DNA of 64,000 nucleotides from Lotus japonicus. Taxonomy: Eukaryota; Streptophyta; Magnoliopsida; Fabales; Fabaceae. The notes under the pieces are model-generated. The model saw nothing but the letters and a program-made list of their open reading frames with translations. It ran no database searches and was not told the origin of the DNA. The DNA lies in NCBI RefSeq assembly GCF_012489685.1, contig NC_080044.1:25834369-25898368 (forward strand). Direction: 5' to 3'. Of the stretch, positions 48,412 to 59,561 are shown piece after piece. Each line of letters opens with the position of its first letter. Positions within the stretch are counted from its first letter, which is position 1. Both the position numbers and the translations under genes were made by a program.

Positions 48412-49464
48412 CATGGGCGGATCTACTTGTAAGTGAGGGGGTTCAATTGAACCCCTTAACAAATTTTTTTTGCACTTATACCCCTATATAATATATTTTT
48501 TGAACCCCCTGAAATTTTTAAATTACACTAGTAGACTAAGTTTTGCACCTATTTGCACTAAAGACTTACTCCTCTCACTCTCTCACACACACGCGCACTC
48601 AGCCACTCATCCTCTTTCTCTCGCTACCCTAAGTCCCACCCAACTGAGATGTGAGAACTGCAATCAGAATCATCGTATGCAAAATAGTTCAAATTATGCT
48701 TCCTTTGTTCAATTTTTCTGTTTCGAGTTAGTTACTTAATTCTTGAAGACAATCGAATTATTCATTTATCTGATCTTTACTAAATTGGAAACGTTCAATG
48801 AGAATAATATATTTTTCTGGTGTTTTCAGTTTAGATTTCTCACCTCAGTTGGTTAATTTAAACTAAGATATTTTTGCATGTGCATATATACATAAATATT
48901 AATGAATCATACATACATATACATGTGCATATATACATAAATATTTGCAGATACAAAATTGAACCCCCTGAACAAATTTTTTTTGCACTTATACCTCTAT
49001 ATAATATATTTTTTGAATCCCCTGAAATTTTTAAATTACACTAGTAGACTAAGTTTTGCACATATTTGCACTAAAGACTTACTCCTCTCACTCTCTCACA
49101 CACACGCGCACTCAGCCACTCATCCTCTTTCTCTCAGGTATTTTTTCCTCTGTTTTTACTTATTTGGGCTGCTATTTTCGTTAGTAAGTACAATAATAAG
49201 ATAAAGTCGCTTTTATATATTTCTGCAAGTTTTATGTAAGATTTAACTTTATTTAGTTTTCCTTCGATTGAGGGGAGAAAAGAATCGCTACTGTTAGTGT
49301 AAATTGTTCAACGATTTCATAATATGAAATCACGTAGAGGACAACTATGACTTGTATAATTTCTGATGTATAAACATATTAAAGTTGTTTTTAATTATAT
49401 TTTTACCGATGTGTTCATGTGAAAATTTGAACCCCCTGACCGTGGGGTCCTGGATCCGCCACTG
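48412..49464. mobile_element. Non-autonomous hAT-like DNA transposon
   Basis: Ends are CATGGGCGGATC and GGATCCGCCACTG (imperfect terminal inverted repeats), flanked by the 8-bp duplication AGGAAGAC at 48404-48411 and 49465-49472. Eight-base duplications and CA(G)TGGCGGATC ends fit plant hAT elements of the MYM/TTF zinc-finger group (recollection). No transposase is encoded. A ~175-bp segment beginning TTGAACCCC occurs twice (about 48451-48625 and 48961-49135), with over 95% identity by eye. Confidence 0.8.
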
Positions 49465-49472
49465 AGGAAGAC

Positions 49473-49860
49473 AGACCTGACAATTGAGAGTCTGTTCTTT
49501 ACCACATGCATGACAATCACCGCTGAGTATGAATGGAGAAGTTTCGGGCTGACTTATTCTCATTTTTGAGGGATTGTGTTGCGGACACTTGACCTTCCCT
49601 TTTGGATTGTACATATTGCCTACGGGCGTTACTTTCTGTTACTTCCCGTCACTGGAGGATACTCGTGACGTGGTTCGCTACTTACAGCGGGGGCTGTAAT
49701 TATATATTGTACATTAGTCATGCTGTCCTTTATCTTTGAGTTTTATTTCATTAAGTTCGTAGTTTTATCAGTTAAACAAATCAAAAAAAAATATTCACGT
49801 TTTTCCGCTTTAATTTCTTTTTGGTTACTAAAGTGACGCCACCGAAATTGGGGTGTTACA
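49473..49860 (+). mobile_element. 3' end of an S2-related LTR
   Basis: The last ~60 bases (TTTTCCGC ... GGTTACTAAAGTGACG ... GGGGTGTTACA) match the right end of S2, and CCTACGGGC occurs at the same relative place. The fragment stops exactly where the truncated 5' LTR of element C begins. Its own 5' half is not recognisable. No genes. Confidence 0.68.
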
Positions 49861-50454
49861 CTCAGCCACAGCAGAAGCTGGAAATCTCAGATCTGCCCTC
49901 CAACGGTAGCATTCCTATGCAATGTTCAAACCCTAATCCTTGGAGTATTTATAGAGGCTGAAGACTGAAAGATTTTTTTGAAAAACACTCATACGCGCAA
50001 GCTATATTCAAATCTTCTAAGCTATCTTTCTTCATCGAATTCATTGTGTTTACTACAAGCTTTTTAGAAGCAATTTCTTTGTAAACAATATTTCTTAAAC
50101 AGTTGTTTAGTTTACCTTTAGGAGATCAAGGTTGAACGGATCCTAGAGAAGACTAAGAGTGTGAGCTAAGTCAGTGTATTGTTAGTCACTTGTAGGTTTC
50201 AAGTGCAGTTGTAAAAAATATCTGATTAGTGAATTGCCTTCATTCTAAGAAGGAAGAAATCACCTTCACGGGTGGACTGGACTAGCTTGAGTGATTCATC
50301 AAGTGAACCAGGATAAAATCCTTGTGTGCTTTTTTCATCTCTTATCTTAAGCACTTTACTTGTGTCTCGAAAGATTTGTTAAAATCTTAAGGTGGAAGTT
50401 TTATTCTGAAAACGCTATTCAAACCCCCCCTTTCTACCGTTTTTCATACCTTCA
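49861..50454 (+). repeat. Partial 5' LTR of element C
   Basis: Corresponds to about 60700-61306 of the 3' LTR, with a 13-base deletion near 50158 (GTGAATCTTA region) and scattered substitutions. Ends CATACCTTCA. The LTR TATA-like TATTTATAG is retained near 49946. Confidence 0.92.
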
Positions 50455-50456
50455 AT

Positions 50457-50468
50457 TGGTATCAGAGC
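50457..50468 (+). other. Primer-binding site of element C
   Basis: TGGTATCAGAGC lies two bases after the LTR. Initiator tRNA-Met type. Confidence 0.87.
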
Positions 50469-50527
50469 GCAAGTTCTGATTACCACACCTAACAGTGTTC
50501 AGTGATCCGGGCCGGTGTGAAAAACAA

Positions 50528-52438
50528 ATGGCTACCACCAGTGAAACGCAAAAATATGGTTACAATGCAAAGCCTCCCATGTTCGATGGTCAAAGGTTCG
50601 AATATTGGAAAGACCGAATTGAAAGTTTCTTTCTGGGCTTCGACGCAGATCTCTGGGATATCATTGTGGATGGCTATGAGCGTCCAGTTGGTGCTGATGG
50701 CAAGAAGATCTCCAGATCAGAGATGACTGCTGAGCAAAAGAAGCTTTACTCACAGCATCACAAAGCTAGAGCTATTCTTCTTAGTGCTATTTCCTATGAA
50801 GAGTACCAGAAGATTACAGATCGTGAGTTTGCCAAGGGCATCTTTGAATCCTTGAAGATGTCTCATGAAGGAAACAAGAAAACGAAAGAATTAAAGGCGC
50901 TGTCCTTGATCCAGAAGTATGAATCCTTCATCATGGAACCTAACGAGTCCATTGAGGATATGTTCTCCAGATTTCAGTTGCTTGTAGCTGGAATAAGACC
51001 TCTCAACAAAAGCTACACTACAAAAGATCATGTCATAAGGGTTATCAGAAGTCTTCCTGAAAGCTGGATGCCTTTAGTGACTTCAATAAAGCTTACAAGA
51101 GATGTTGAGAGTATGAGTCTAGAAGAACTCATCAGCATACTGAAATGTCATGAACTGAAGCGCTCAGAGATGCAGGATCTGAGGAAGAAATCTATAGCCT
51201 TGAAATCCAAATATGAGAAGTCTAAATCTGAGAAGTCAAAAGCTCTCCAAGCTGAAGCAGAAGAATCTGAAGAAGCATCAGAAGATTCTGATGAAGATGA
51301 GCTGACTCTGATCTCCAAAAGGCTCAACCGCATCTGGAAGCACAAGCAGAGCAAGTACAGAGGCTTTGGAAAGGTCAAAGGAAAGTTTGAATCCTCATCA
51401 GGCCAGAAGAAGTCCTCAGTCAAGGAAGTCACATGTTTCGAGTGCAAAGAATCAGGGCACTACAAGAGTGACTGTCCAAAGCTGAAAAAGGATAAGAAGC
51501 CAAAGAAGCACTTCAAAACAAAGAAAAGTCTGATGGTGACTTTTGATAAATCAGAGTCAGAGGATGTTGACTCTGATGGTGAAGTTCAAGGACTCATGGC
51601 CATTGTCAAAGACAAAGAAGCAGAGTCAAAAGATGCAACTAACTCTGACTCAGCATCAGAAGAAGATCCTAACTCAGACGATGAAAATGAGGTATTCGCT
51701 TCTTTCTCAACCTCTGAGCTAAAACATGCTTTGTCTGACATTATGGATAAGTATAACTCTTTATTGACTAAGCATAAAAAGTTGAAAAAGGATTTCTCTA
51801 CTGCTTCTAAGACTTCTTCTGAACATGAGAAAATGATTTCTGAATTGAAAAATAATAATCATGCTTTAGTGAATTCCAACTCTGTGCTTAAGAACCAGAT
51901 TGCTAAGCTTGAAGAAGTAATTGCTTGTGATGCCTCTGATAGTAAGAATGAATCTAAATATGAAAAATATTTTCAAAGATTCCTGGCTAAAAGTGTAGAT
52001 AGAAGCTTAATGGCTTCAATGATCTATGGCGTAAGCAGAAATGGAATGCATGGCATTGGCTATTCTAGACCCAATAGAAATGAGCCTCCTATGCTTAAGG
52101 CTAAATCCCTGTATGAATGTTTTGTACCCTCTGGTACTATATTGCCTGAACCATTACCTGTTAAAGTTGCTATCCCCCCTCTCAAAAAGGGAACTTTCTC
52201 CATGTCTAAATATCATGCCAAAATTCTGTTACACTATCATGTTGAGAAACCCAAGGTGATCAGAACCTCTGAGGTAACTAACAAGAGAGGACCCAGAAAG
52301 TGGGTACCTAAGGATAAGATTATCTATGTTGGAGATATCCTTGATAGCTCCACTGAAACACCAATCATGGTATCTTGGCAGTGGATGCTCGCGTCACATG
52401 ACGGGAGAAAGGCGTATGTTCCAAGAGCTAAAACTTAA
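50528..52438 (+). CDS. Sirevirus C gag (intact frame)
   Basis: 636 codons from the ATG at 50528 (MATTSETQK); the open frame also extends upstream without ATG support. Residues ~10-220: copia gag region (FEYWKDRIESFF, FSRFQLLVAGIRPLNKSY). Near 310: CCHC zinc knuckle CFECKESGHYKSDC, which binds RNA. Then serine/acid-rich stretches, a coiled-coil part (KYNSLLTKHKKLKKD) and the conserved SLMASMIYGVSRNG box. It ends at 52438 after HDGRKAYVPRAKT. Pol overlaps its end in the +1 frame. It could be translated as structural protein; the only uninterrupted Sirevirus gag here. Confidence 0.88.
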   Translation: MATTSETQKYGYNAKPPMFDGQRFEYWKDRIESFFLGFDADLWDIIVDGYERPVGADGKKISRSEMTAEQKKLYSQHHKARAILLSAISYEEYQKITDREFAKGIFESLKMSHEGNKKTKELKALSLIQKYESFIMEPNESIEDMFSRFQLLVAGIRPLNKSYTTKDHVIRVIRSLPESWMPLVTSIKLTRDVESMSLEELISILKCHELKRSEMQDLRKKSIALKSKYEKSKSEKSKALQAEAEESEEASEDSDEDELTLISKRLNRIWKHKQSKYRGFGKVKGKFESSSGQKKSSVKEVTCFECKESGHYKSDCPKLKKDKKPKKHFKTKKSLMVTFDKSESEDVDSDGEVQGLMAIVKDKEAESKDATNSDSASEEDPNSDDENEVFASFSTSELKHALSDIMDKYNSLLTKHKKLKKDFSTASKTSSEHEKMISELKNNNHALVNSNSVLKNQIAKLEEVIACDASDSKNESKYEKYFQRFLAKSVDRSLMASMIYGVSRNGMHGIGYSRPNRNEPPMLKAKSLYECFVPSGTILPEPLPVKVAIPPLKKGTFSMSKYHAKILLHYHVEKPKVIRTSEVTNKRGPRKWVPKDKIIYVGDILDSSTETPIMVSWQWMLASHDGRKAYVPRAKT

Positions 52439-55427
52439 GCCTGGAGGCGAAGTTGGCTTTGGTGGAAATGAGAAGGGTAAAATTGTTGGTACTGGTACTA
52501 TTTGTGTTGATAGTAGTCCATGCATTGATAATGTTTTATTGGTAGACGGCTTAACTCACAACTTATTGTCTATAAGTCAATTAGCTGACAAGGGTTATGA
52601 TGTTATTTTCAATCAAAAGTCTTGCAGGGCTGTAAGTCAGATCGATGGCTCTGTTCTGTTTAACAGCAAGAGGAAGAACAACATTTATAAGATCAGATTA
52701 TCTGAGTTGGAATCTCAGAATATGAAGTGCCTTCTTTCTGTTAATGAGGAGCAATGGGTATGACATAGACGGTTAGTGCATGCCATTATGAGAAAGATTT
52801 CTCAGCTGAGTAAGCTCAACCTTGTCAGGGGCTTACCCACTCTGAAGTTCTCTTCAGATGCTCTTTGTGAAGTATGTCAAAAAGGCAAATTCACAAAAGT
52901 TCCTTTCAAGGCAAAGAATGTTGTCTCTACCTCAAGGCCGTTGGAACTTCTGCATATCGACCTGTTTGGACCAGTGAAAACTGAGTCTATAGGTGGCAAA
53001 AGATATGGGATGGTCATTGTTGACGACTATAGCCGTTGGACATGGGTAAAATTTCTATCCCGCAATGATAAGTCTCATTCTGTGTTCTCTACCTTCAAAG
53101 CCCAAGTGCAAAACGAGAATGCTTGTAGGATTGTGCGTGTCAGAAGTGACCATGGTGGAGAGTTTGAGAATGACAAGTTTGAGAGTCTGTTTGATTCCTA
53201 TGGAATTGCACTTGATTTCTCTTGTCCCAGAACTCCTCAACAAAATGGGGTTGTTGAGAGGAAGAATAGAACTCTTCAGGAGATGGCTAGAACCATGCTC
53301 CAAGAAACTGGCAAGGCAAAGCACTTTTGGGCAGAGGCAGTAAACACAGCACGTTACATTCAGAACAGAATCTATGTGAGGCCAATTCTGAATAATACTC
53401 CTTATGAATTGTGGAAGAAAATAAAACCCAACATTTCTTATTTTCATCCTTTTGGTTGTGTTTGCTATGTTCTAAACACTAAGGATAGATTGCATAAGTT
53501 TGATGCTAAATCTTCTAAATGTCTATTACTTGGTTACTCTGATCGATCTAAAGGTTTCAGATTTTATAATACTGATGCTAAAACTATTGAAGAATCTATC
53601 CATGTTAGATTTGATGATAAGCTTGACTCTGATCAGTCAAAGCTGGTTGAAAAGTTTGCAGACTTAAGCATAAATGTTCCTGACAAAGGCAAAGCTCCAG
53701 AGGAAGCTGAGCCAGAGGAAGATGAACCAGAAGAAGCTGGAACCTCTGATTCACAACCTCAGAAGAAGAGCAGAATCACGGCGTCTCATCCTAAGGAATT
53801 GATTCTGGGTAACAAAGATGAACCAGTCAGAACCAGATCAGCCATCAGACCCTCTGAAGAGACTTTGCTTAGTCTGAAAGGATTGGTGTCCTTAATTGAA
53901 CCTAAGTCAATTGATGAAGCTCTTCAAGACAAGGACTGGATTCTGGCTATGGAAGAAGAACTAAATCAATTTTCCAAGAATGATGTTTGGAGCCTAGTGA
54001 AGAAACCTCAAAGCGTTCATGTGATTGGAACCAAATGGGTTTTCAGAAACAAGCTGAATGAGAAAGGAGATGTAGTCAGAAACAAGGCAAGGCTAGTTGC
54101 TCAAGGCTACAGTCAGCAGGAAGGAATAGACTATACTGAAACATTTGCTCTGGTAGCAAGACTGGAAGCTATCAGACTACTGATCTCATTCTCAGTGAAT
54201 CACAACATAATTCTTCATCAGATGAATGTTAAGAGTGCCTTCCTAAATGGTTACATCTCAGAGGAAGCCTACGTTCATCAACCTCCAAGTTTTGAAGATG
54301 AGAAGAACCCTGACCATGTTTTCAAATTGAAGAAATCTCTCTATGGTCTGAAGCAAGCTCCTAGAGCATGGTATGAGAGACTCAGCTCATTCCTTCTGGA
54401 AAATGAGTTTGTAAGGGGTAAAGTAGATGCAACTCTTTTTTGCAAAACTTACAAAGATGATATCTTAATTGTGCAAATTTATGTTGATGATATTATATTT
54501 GGATCTGCTGATCCATCTCTATGCAAAGAGTTTTCTGAGATGATGCAGGCTGAATTTGAAATGAGCATGATGGGAGAACTCAAGTACTTTCTGGGTATAC
54601 AAGTTGATCAAACACCAGAAGGAACTTACATCCATCAGAGCAAGTACACTAAAGAACTTCTGAAGAAGTTCAACATGACAGAATCTACAATCTCTAAGAC
54701 TCAAATGCATCCTACATGCATCCTGGAGAAAGAAGATGCTAGTGGTAAAGTTTGTCAGAAGCTCTATCGTGGTATGATAGGATCACTTCTATACTTAACT
54801 GCATCTAGGCTAGATATTCTGTTTAGTATTCATCTATGCGCTCGTTTCCAATCAAATCCGAGGGAAACCCACTTAACTGCTGTTAAGAGGATCCTGAGAT
54901 ATCTGAAAGGTACCACTAACCTTGGCTTGATGTATAAGAAAACATCAGAGTATAAGCTTTCAGGTTACTGTGATGCTGATTATGCTGGAGATAGAACAGA
55001 GAGAAAAAGCACTTCTGGAAACTGTCAATTTCTGGGAAGTAACTTAGTCTCATGGGCAAGCAAGAGGCAATCAACCATTGCACTATCCACTGCAGAGGCA
55101 GAATATATCTCAGCAGCAATTTGCAGCACTCAGATGCTCGGGATGAAACATCAGCTGGAGGATTATCAAATCCTTGAGAGCAACATCCCAATCTATTGTG
55201 ATAATACTGCTGCAATCTCACTGAGTAAGAATCCTATCTTACACTCAAGGGCAAAACATATTGAGGCAAAGTATCATTTTATTAGAGATTATGTTCAGAA
55301 GGGCGTACTTCTTCTGAAGTTTGTTGATACTGACCATCAATGGGCAGATATCTTTACAAAGCCCTTAGCAGAGGATAGATTTAATTTCATTCTGAAAAAT
55401 CTGAATATGGACTTTTGTCCAGCATGA
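52278..55427 (+). pseudogene. Sirevirus C pol with one stop and two catalytic substitutions
   Basis: The +1 frame is open from 52278. Order: protease (LGSGCSRHMTG, where A and B have LDSG), integrase (zinc region, VDDYSRWTWV, SDHGGEF, QQNGVVERKNRT), RT ([10 protein letters not shown] where B has [13 protein letters not shown] intact), RNase H (GYCDADYAGD, STAEAEY, SRAKHIEAKYH), ending at 55427. A TGA at 52761-52763 replaces the integrase tryptophan codon in WVWHRRL. The protease catalytic Asp and the first RT catalytic Asp are substituted, so even read-through would give inactive enzymes. Confidence 0.92.
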
Positions 55428-55865
55428 AGATGGATCAGAACCTCTGACTATGATGCTTCTTTATCAGAAGATGTCTAGTTCAGAAGGTAACTCCATCAGA
55501 GGTTAAGTACCCATTGGTGCTCACTCTGAAGCTGAGACAGTAAATGTGTGTCAGTAGCTATGATACATCGTTCCTTGTGCCCGTACTGACAATCTGTCGT
55601 AATGAGTGTTGATGTGCTTCTCTCCACCGTATGATATGTGTATTAACTGTTTGTAATGATGTCTTTAATTTCTAACCATTGATTTTACTTTGCTTTTTAA
55701 TCAACAACGGTTATTTTCAAAAACCAATATGCACACACGTTCTCCATCACTTATTGTTTTACTCTCTCTCTCTCCGGTTTGCAAAACCCTTAATCCCCAC
55801 GATCTCTCTCTCTCTCTCTTCTTTCATCCTCTCTCTTTCTACCCAAACCTTCAACCGCTTCAGAA

Positions 55866-58721
55866 ATGGTGAAATCCAACAGAGGTGAAACTGTTGAAGG
55901 TAGGAGATTTCCTGTCATGGATGTGGGTCAGGCTACCGGTCAATTGAGCTCCACAACTCGGCAAAATCAACCAGAAGCTCAAGCTACAGGCCAGATGATT
56001 CCTCTTGCACAAAGGGGTTGTGCTGTTACGTGTGTCTACTCTCCTGATGAACTCCAGGTTCTTGCTGAATGGAGATTTGATCTTGACAACATTGCTGCCA
56101 ACGGGTTTGATCTTCGTCCTGAAGTAAAAGCTCAAGGCTGGGAAGAATACTTCAACAGGCTTCGTGGTCCAGTCTACATCAAATTAGTAAAAGAATTCTG
56201 GAAACATGCCGACTGTGATGACAATCAAGTAGTCTCCTACATTGGTGGAAGAAGAATTATCATCACGGAGAAATCAATTGTTGATCTTCTGGGTGAAAAT
56301 ACCGGTACAGACTACAAATTCCAACTGCCGGAATCAAAGGTGAAACCCAAGACCAAAGAAGTTGTTAACCAAGCTCTCTATACAAACTGGAAGCCAGGCA
56401 AAAGTGAATGCAAAATCGTAGAACTTCATCCTAAGCTGAGGATTTGGCACATGATTCTTCTGCATTACATCAATCAAAGGCCAAAGGGAAGCTCCCCAGA
56501 CTACATCAATTTCTGTCAGAAAGTGATGCTTTTCTTCATTCAGGACCGCAAGAAGATCTGTCTTCCCTTCTTCCTGTTCTCTTATCTCAAAGAGTGCATC
56601 AAGAAATCCAGAACAACCGCTTCTCCAAAGTCTGCAATCAGATACATTCCCTTTGGAAGATTGCTCTCAAACCTCTTTCTGAAAAGCAAATTGATAGAAG
56701 ATCTGACTAAAGCAGGCTGCACAGAGGATCTGACGACTGTTGTTGGTGATGTCTTCACTTCCACATCCATGAAAAAGATGGGATTGGTTAAAACAAAGGT
56801 TGCACCTGATCATGAAGATACCTCTGATGAAGTCAGACAGAGAAGATTCCCTTTGACTGATTACCCTCTATGGTCCCAAGCTGATGATCCAGTTGCTATC
56901 TTGCACTATCTAGCTGATCTGAGGGAACAAGGTTTTGAAATAGATGTGGATGAGTTCTTCAGAACCCTGCCTCCAGCTCCAGAATTTGATTATCCTCCCA
57001 AGAAGAAGAAGAAGAGAAGAATAATTATAGAGGAATCCTCTGAAGAGACTGATCCCTCTGATGGTGTTGATCAGAGGAAAAAGAATGAAAAGCCTAAGAG
57101 GAAGCATGAGGAACCCTCCAAGCCAGATGCTCCATCTGATGGTGATGATGATGATGCTCCTCCACCAAAGAAGATGAAGAAGCAAGTGAGAATTGTGGAG
57201 AAGCCAACTCGTGTGGAACCAGCTGTTGAAGTAACCAGAACTGAAGCTTCTGCCAGGGTTACTCGGTCTGCAGTGAAATCATCAAGTAAGCTTGCCGTTT
57301 CATTTATTGATGATGATTTAAGCTCATTTGATGCACTACCCATTTCTGCCCTTCTAAATCGCACTGCTACTCCACTCTCTCCCATTCAAGAGTCTCAACC
57401 CGCTGACCAAAACACCTCTCCAACTACTTCACCAAGATCTTCATTCTTTCTACCCTCTCATGAAGAAGCACCTCTTTGGAATATGCTTCAGAATCCTAGA
57501 CCCTCTGAACCTACCTCACCTATAACCATTCAATATAATCCACAAGCCTCTGAACCCATTATTTCTGACCAGTCTCACCATGAACCCAGAACCTCTGATC
57601 ATCCTGCTCGCAGAACAACTGATACAGACAATACTACTCCTTGTCCCTCTGTATCCTTTCCCATAAATGTTGCCGATTCCTCACCCTCAAATAACTCTGA
57701 ATCCATTCGCCAATTTGATCAAATTGCGAAACAAAAAGAGTCTGCTATCCCTGCTACTATCAAACCATTCCTAGTCCAAGGAAATATCCTGGACCTAGAC
57801 CAGAACGTCTAGTTGATCCAGATCATCCCATTCCAGTAGTCCCTCTGAATGCAGCATCTCCTTCATCTCTTCCTGTACAACCAGCCCTTCCCTCACAACC
57901 AGAACATGTCCAACCAGAAAACTCGGTCTCAAACCATTCCTCGGTTAGATCTCCAAACCCTGAGGTTGAGACCTCACAGCCTAACCTTGAGATCAACACC
58001 TCAAATGTCCAAACTCTAGATGTTGGTTCTCCTCAAGGTGCTTCTGAAGCAAATAGCAGTAATCACCCCACTTCTCCTAAAACCAATCTCTCTATTGTTC
58101 CCTATACATATCTCAAACCCAACTCCCTTCTTGAGTGCATCAGTGTGTTTAACTATGAAGCATCATTAATGGTTCGCAATGTGCAAGGTCACACTGATCT
58201 TCATGAGAACCCTGACTCTGTTGCTGAAGAATGGGATCATCTGTGTGATTGGATGATCGCTCAAGTTCCTATCTTGATGAGTCATCTCACAGCTGAAAGG
58301 GATCAGAGGATTGAAGTTGCTAGGCAGCGTTTCAGTGGCTATGCATGAACAACAACTAAGGGTTGAATTACTTGAAGCTATTGAGGAAGCAAGAAAGAAG
58401 AAAGAACAAGAAGAAGAGGGTGCACGTCTAGAAGCTGAACGCATTGAGAATGCAAAGTTAGAAGCTCTGAAAGAAGCTGAGAGGCTACAGGCTGAAGCTG
58501 ATGCTCTCAGAGGTCAAGTTCTTGCACTAGTGCCTTTCACAAGTGTTGCTTCATACTCCACTCAAGCTCCTCACTCTGCTCAGGATGTTCCATCCACTTC
58601 TACTCAGCCAAGTTCTTCCAGACTTGCTATTTTGGAACACCGTCTTAACTCTCATGAGACTCTCCTGTTCAACATGAATGAAGCCATTCAAGAACTTCTT
58701 CGCCGCACTGCAAAACCTTAG
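55866..58721 (+). pseudogene. Sirevirus C envelope-like gene, two frameshifts
   Basis: Starts at the ATG at 55866 (MVKSNRGETVEG) after a CT-rich leader. The first 640 codons contain the shared block (GWEEYFNRLRGPVYIKLVKEFW, IWHMILLHYINQR, SRTTA, YIPFGRLLSNLF), lysine-rich stretches and P/S/T-rich sequence. A frameshift before 57812 moves the frame. A second near 58340 restores it for the C-terminal 130 codons, with an E/K-rich helix (EEARKKKEQEEEGARLEAE) and a heptad-like end (LEHRLNSHETLLFNMNEAI). No signal peptide or membrane segment is evident. Function in Sireviruses is unproven. Confidence 0.85.
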
Positions 58722-58919
58722 TTTTTAGGATCTCTCTCGTTTTCTTCCTTGTTTGATATACCTTTAGTTGTTTGCGTCTATATTTTAAGTCTATTTCTTG
58801 CCTTATGTGATTATTTATGTTGTGTTTCTTCTTGCATTTATTATAACATATATCTGGAAATTTTTCTTTATATATATAACCAAACATTACAAATTACATC
58901 ATCTCTCATCTGCGCTACT

Positions 58920-59312
58920 CTAGAATGGAGGATACTTCCTCATTCTCCTACACTCTTGGCGCTGCTCTACTCTTTCCTTCTCCAGACGATCGAGTATGTA
59001 CTCTATGTTGCAGAGCCTGTTGCTCAGCTCATCCCTCTCCAGACTCTCTTCCATCGTCTCCAGATCCTTCTCCACTACTTCCTTCTCTTCCAGCAGATTC
59101 AGCTCCAGCTTGCACAGCTCCTGAATCTCCTCCACGAAGCAGAGGAACTCCTTCAGATCTTTCTCTTATTCTGGACTAAGATCCTTCTCCAGCAGCGTTG
59201 TAGTCAGCTCATGTATTGTTCTCGGACCCTCTGGGTGCCTAACATTGATGAACAAGTCTTCATCAAAAGCCTTCTTTCGGAGCTCTTCCAATGCAACGAT
59301 GTATGATGCCAT
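58920..59312 (-). pseudogene. Antisense accessory ORF of Sirevirus C, one internal stop
   Basis: Opposite to the element, an ORF starts at the ATG at 59312 (MASYIVALEELRKKAFDEDL) and ends at 58920 (RMRKYPPF, stop): 130 codons with one TAA at 59166-59168 (after DLSPE). The C-terminal 70 residues are nearly all charged helix (EEIQELCKLELNLLEEKEVVEKDLETMEE shortened here to EEIQELCKLEL and EKDLETMEESLERD). Its stop is ~200 bp beyond the envelope-like stop and converges on it. It shares start pattern, a central FVEEI-like segment and PPF ending with the D ORF. A TATA box lies 51 bp before the ATG. Unknown family. Confidence 0.62.
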
Positions 59313-59362
59313 TTGTTATTCGGAAGTAGTCTGTTGTGAAGCCTACTTTGTTTCTAATCGCT

Positions 59363-59370
59363 TTATATAA
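59363..59370 (-). promoter_or_regulatory. TATA box for the C antisense ORF
   Basis: Minus strand TATATAAA (context GCTTATATAAAGCG), 51 bp before the ATG at 59312. Matches the spacing of the TATAAATA before the D antisense ORF. Confidence 0.55.
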
Positions 59371-59561
59371 GCATCTCCTTCTCTCCAGAAGTTATTGCTC
59401 TTGCATTTTCTTGAGGATAAGTTATTGGTGACTGAAGCCTCTCTTTACTCCCGTGGCCGGTGGTAAACGTTCTGCACATGTATTAATTCCTTTCATTAAT
59501 TCGCTAATTTCTTTTTCATCATTCATTCCTTCTCTGTCCTTTCGAAACTTAGACCTTCTCT

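Noticed and set aside
58749..59306. 185-codon plus-strand frame after the C envelope-like gene
   Set aside because: It is very L/F/Q-rich, begins without an ATG in a good context, and mirrors the charged helix ORF on the minus strand, which has the TATA box and a homologue in D.
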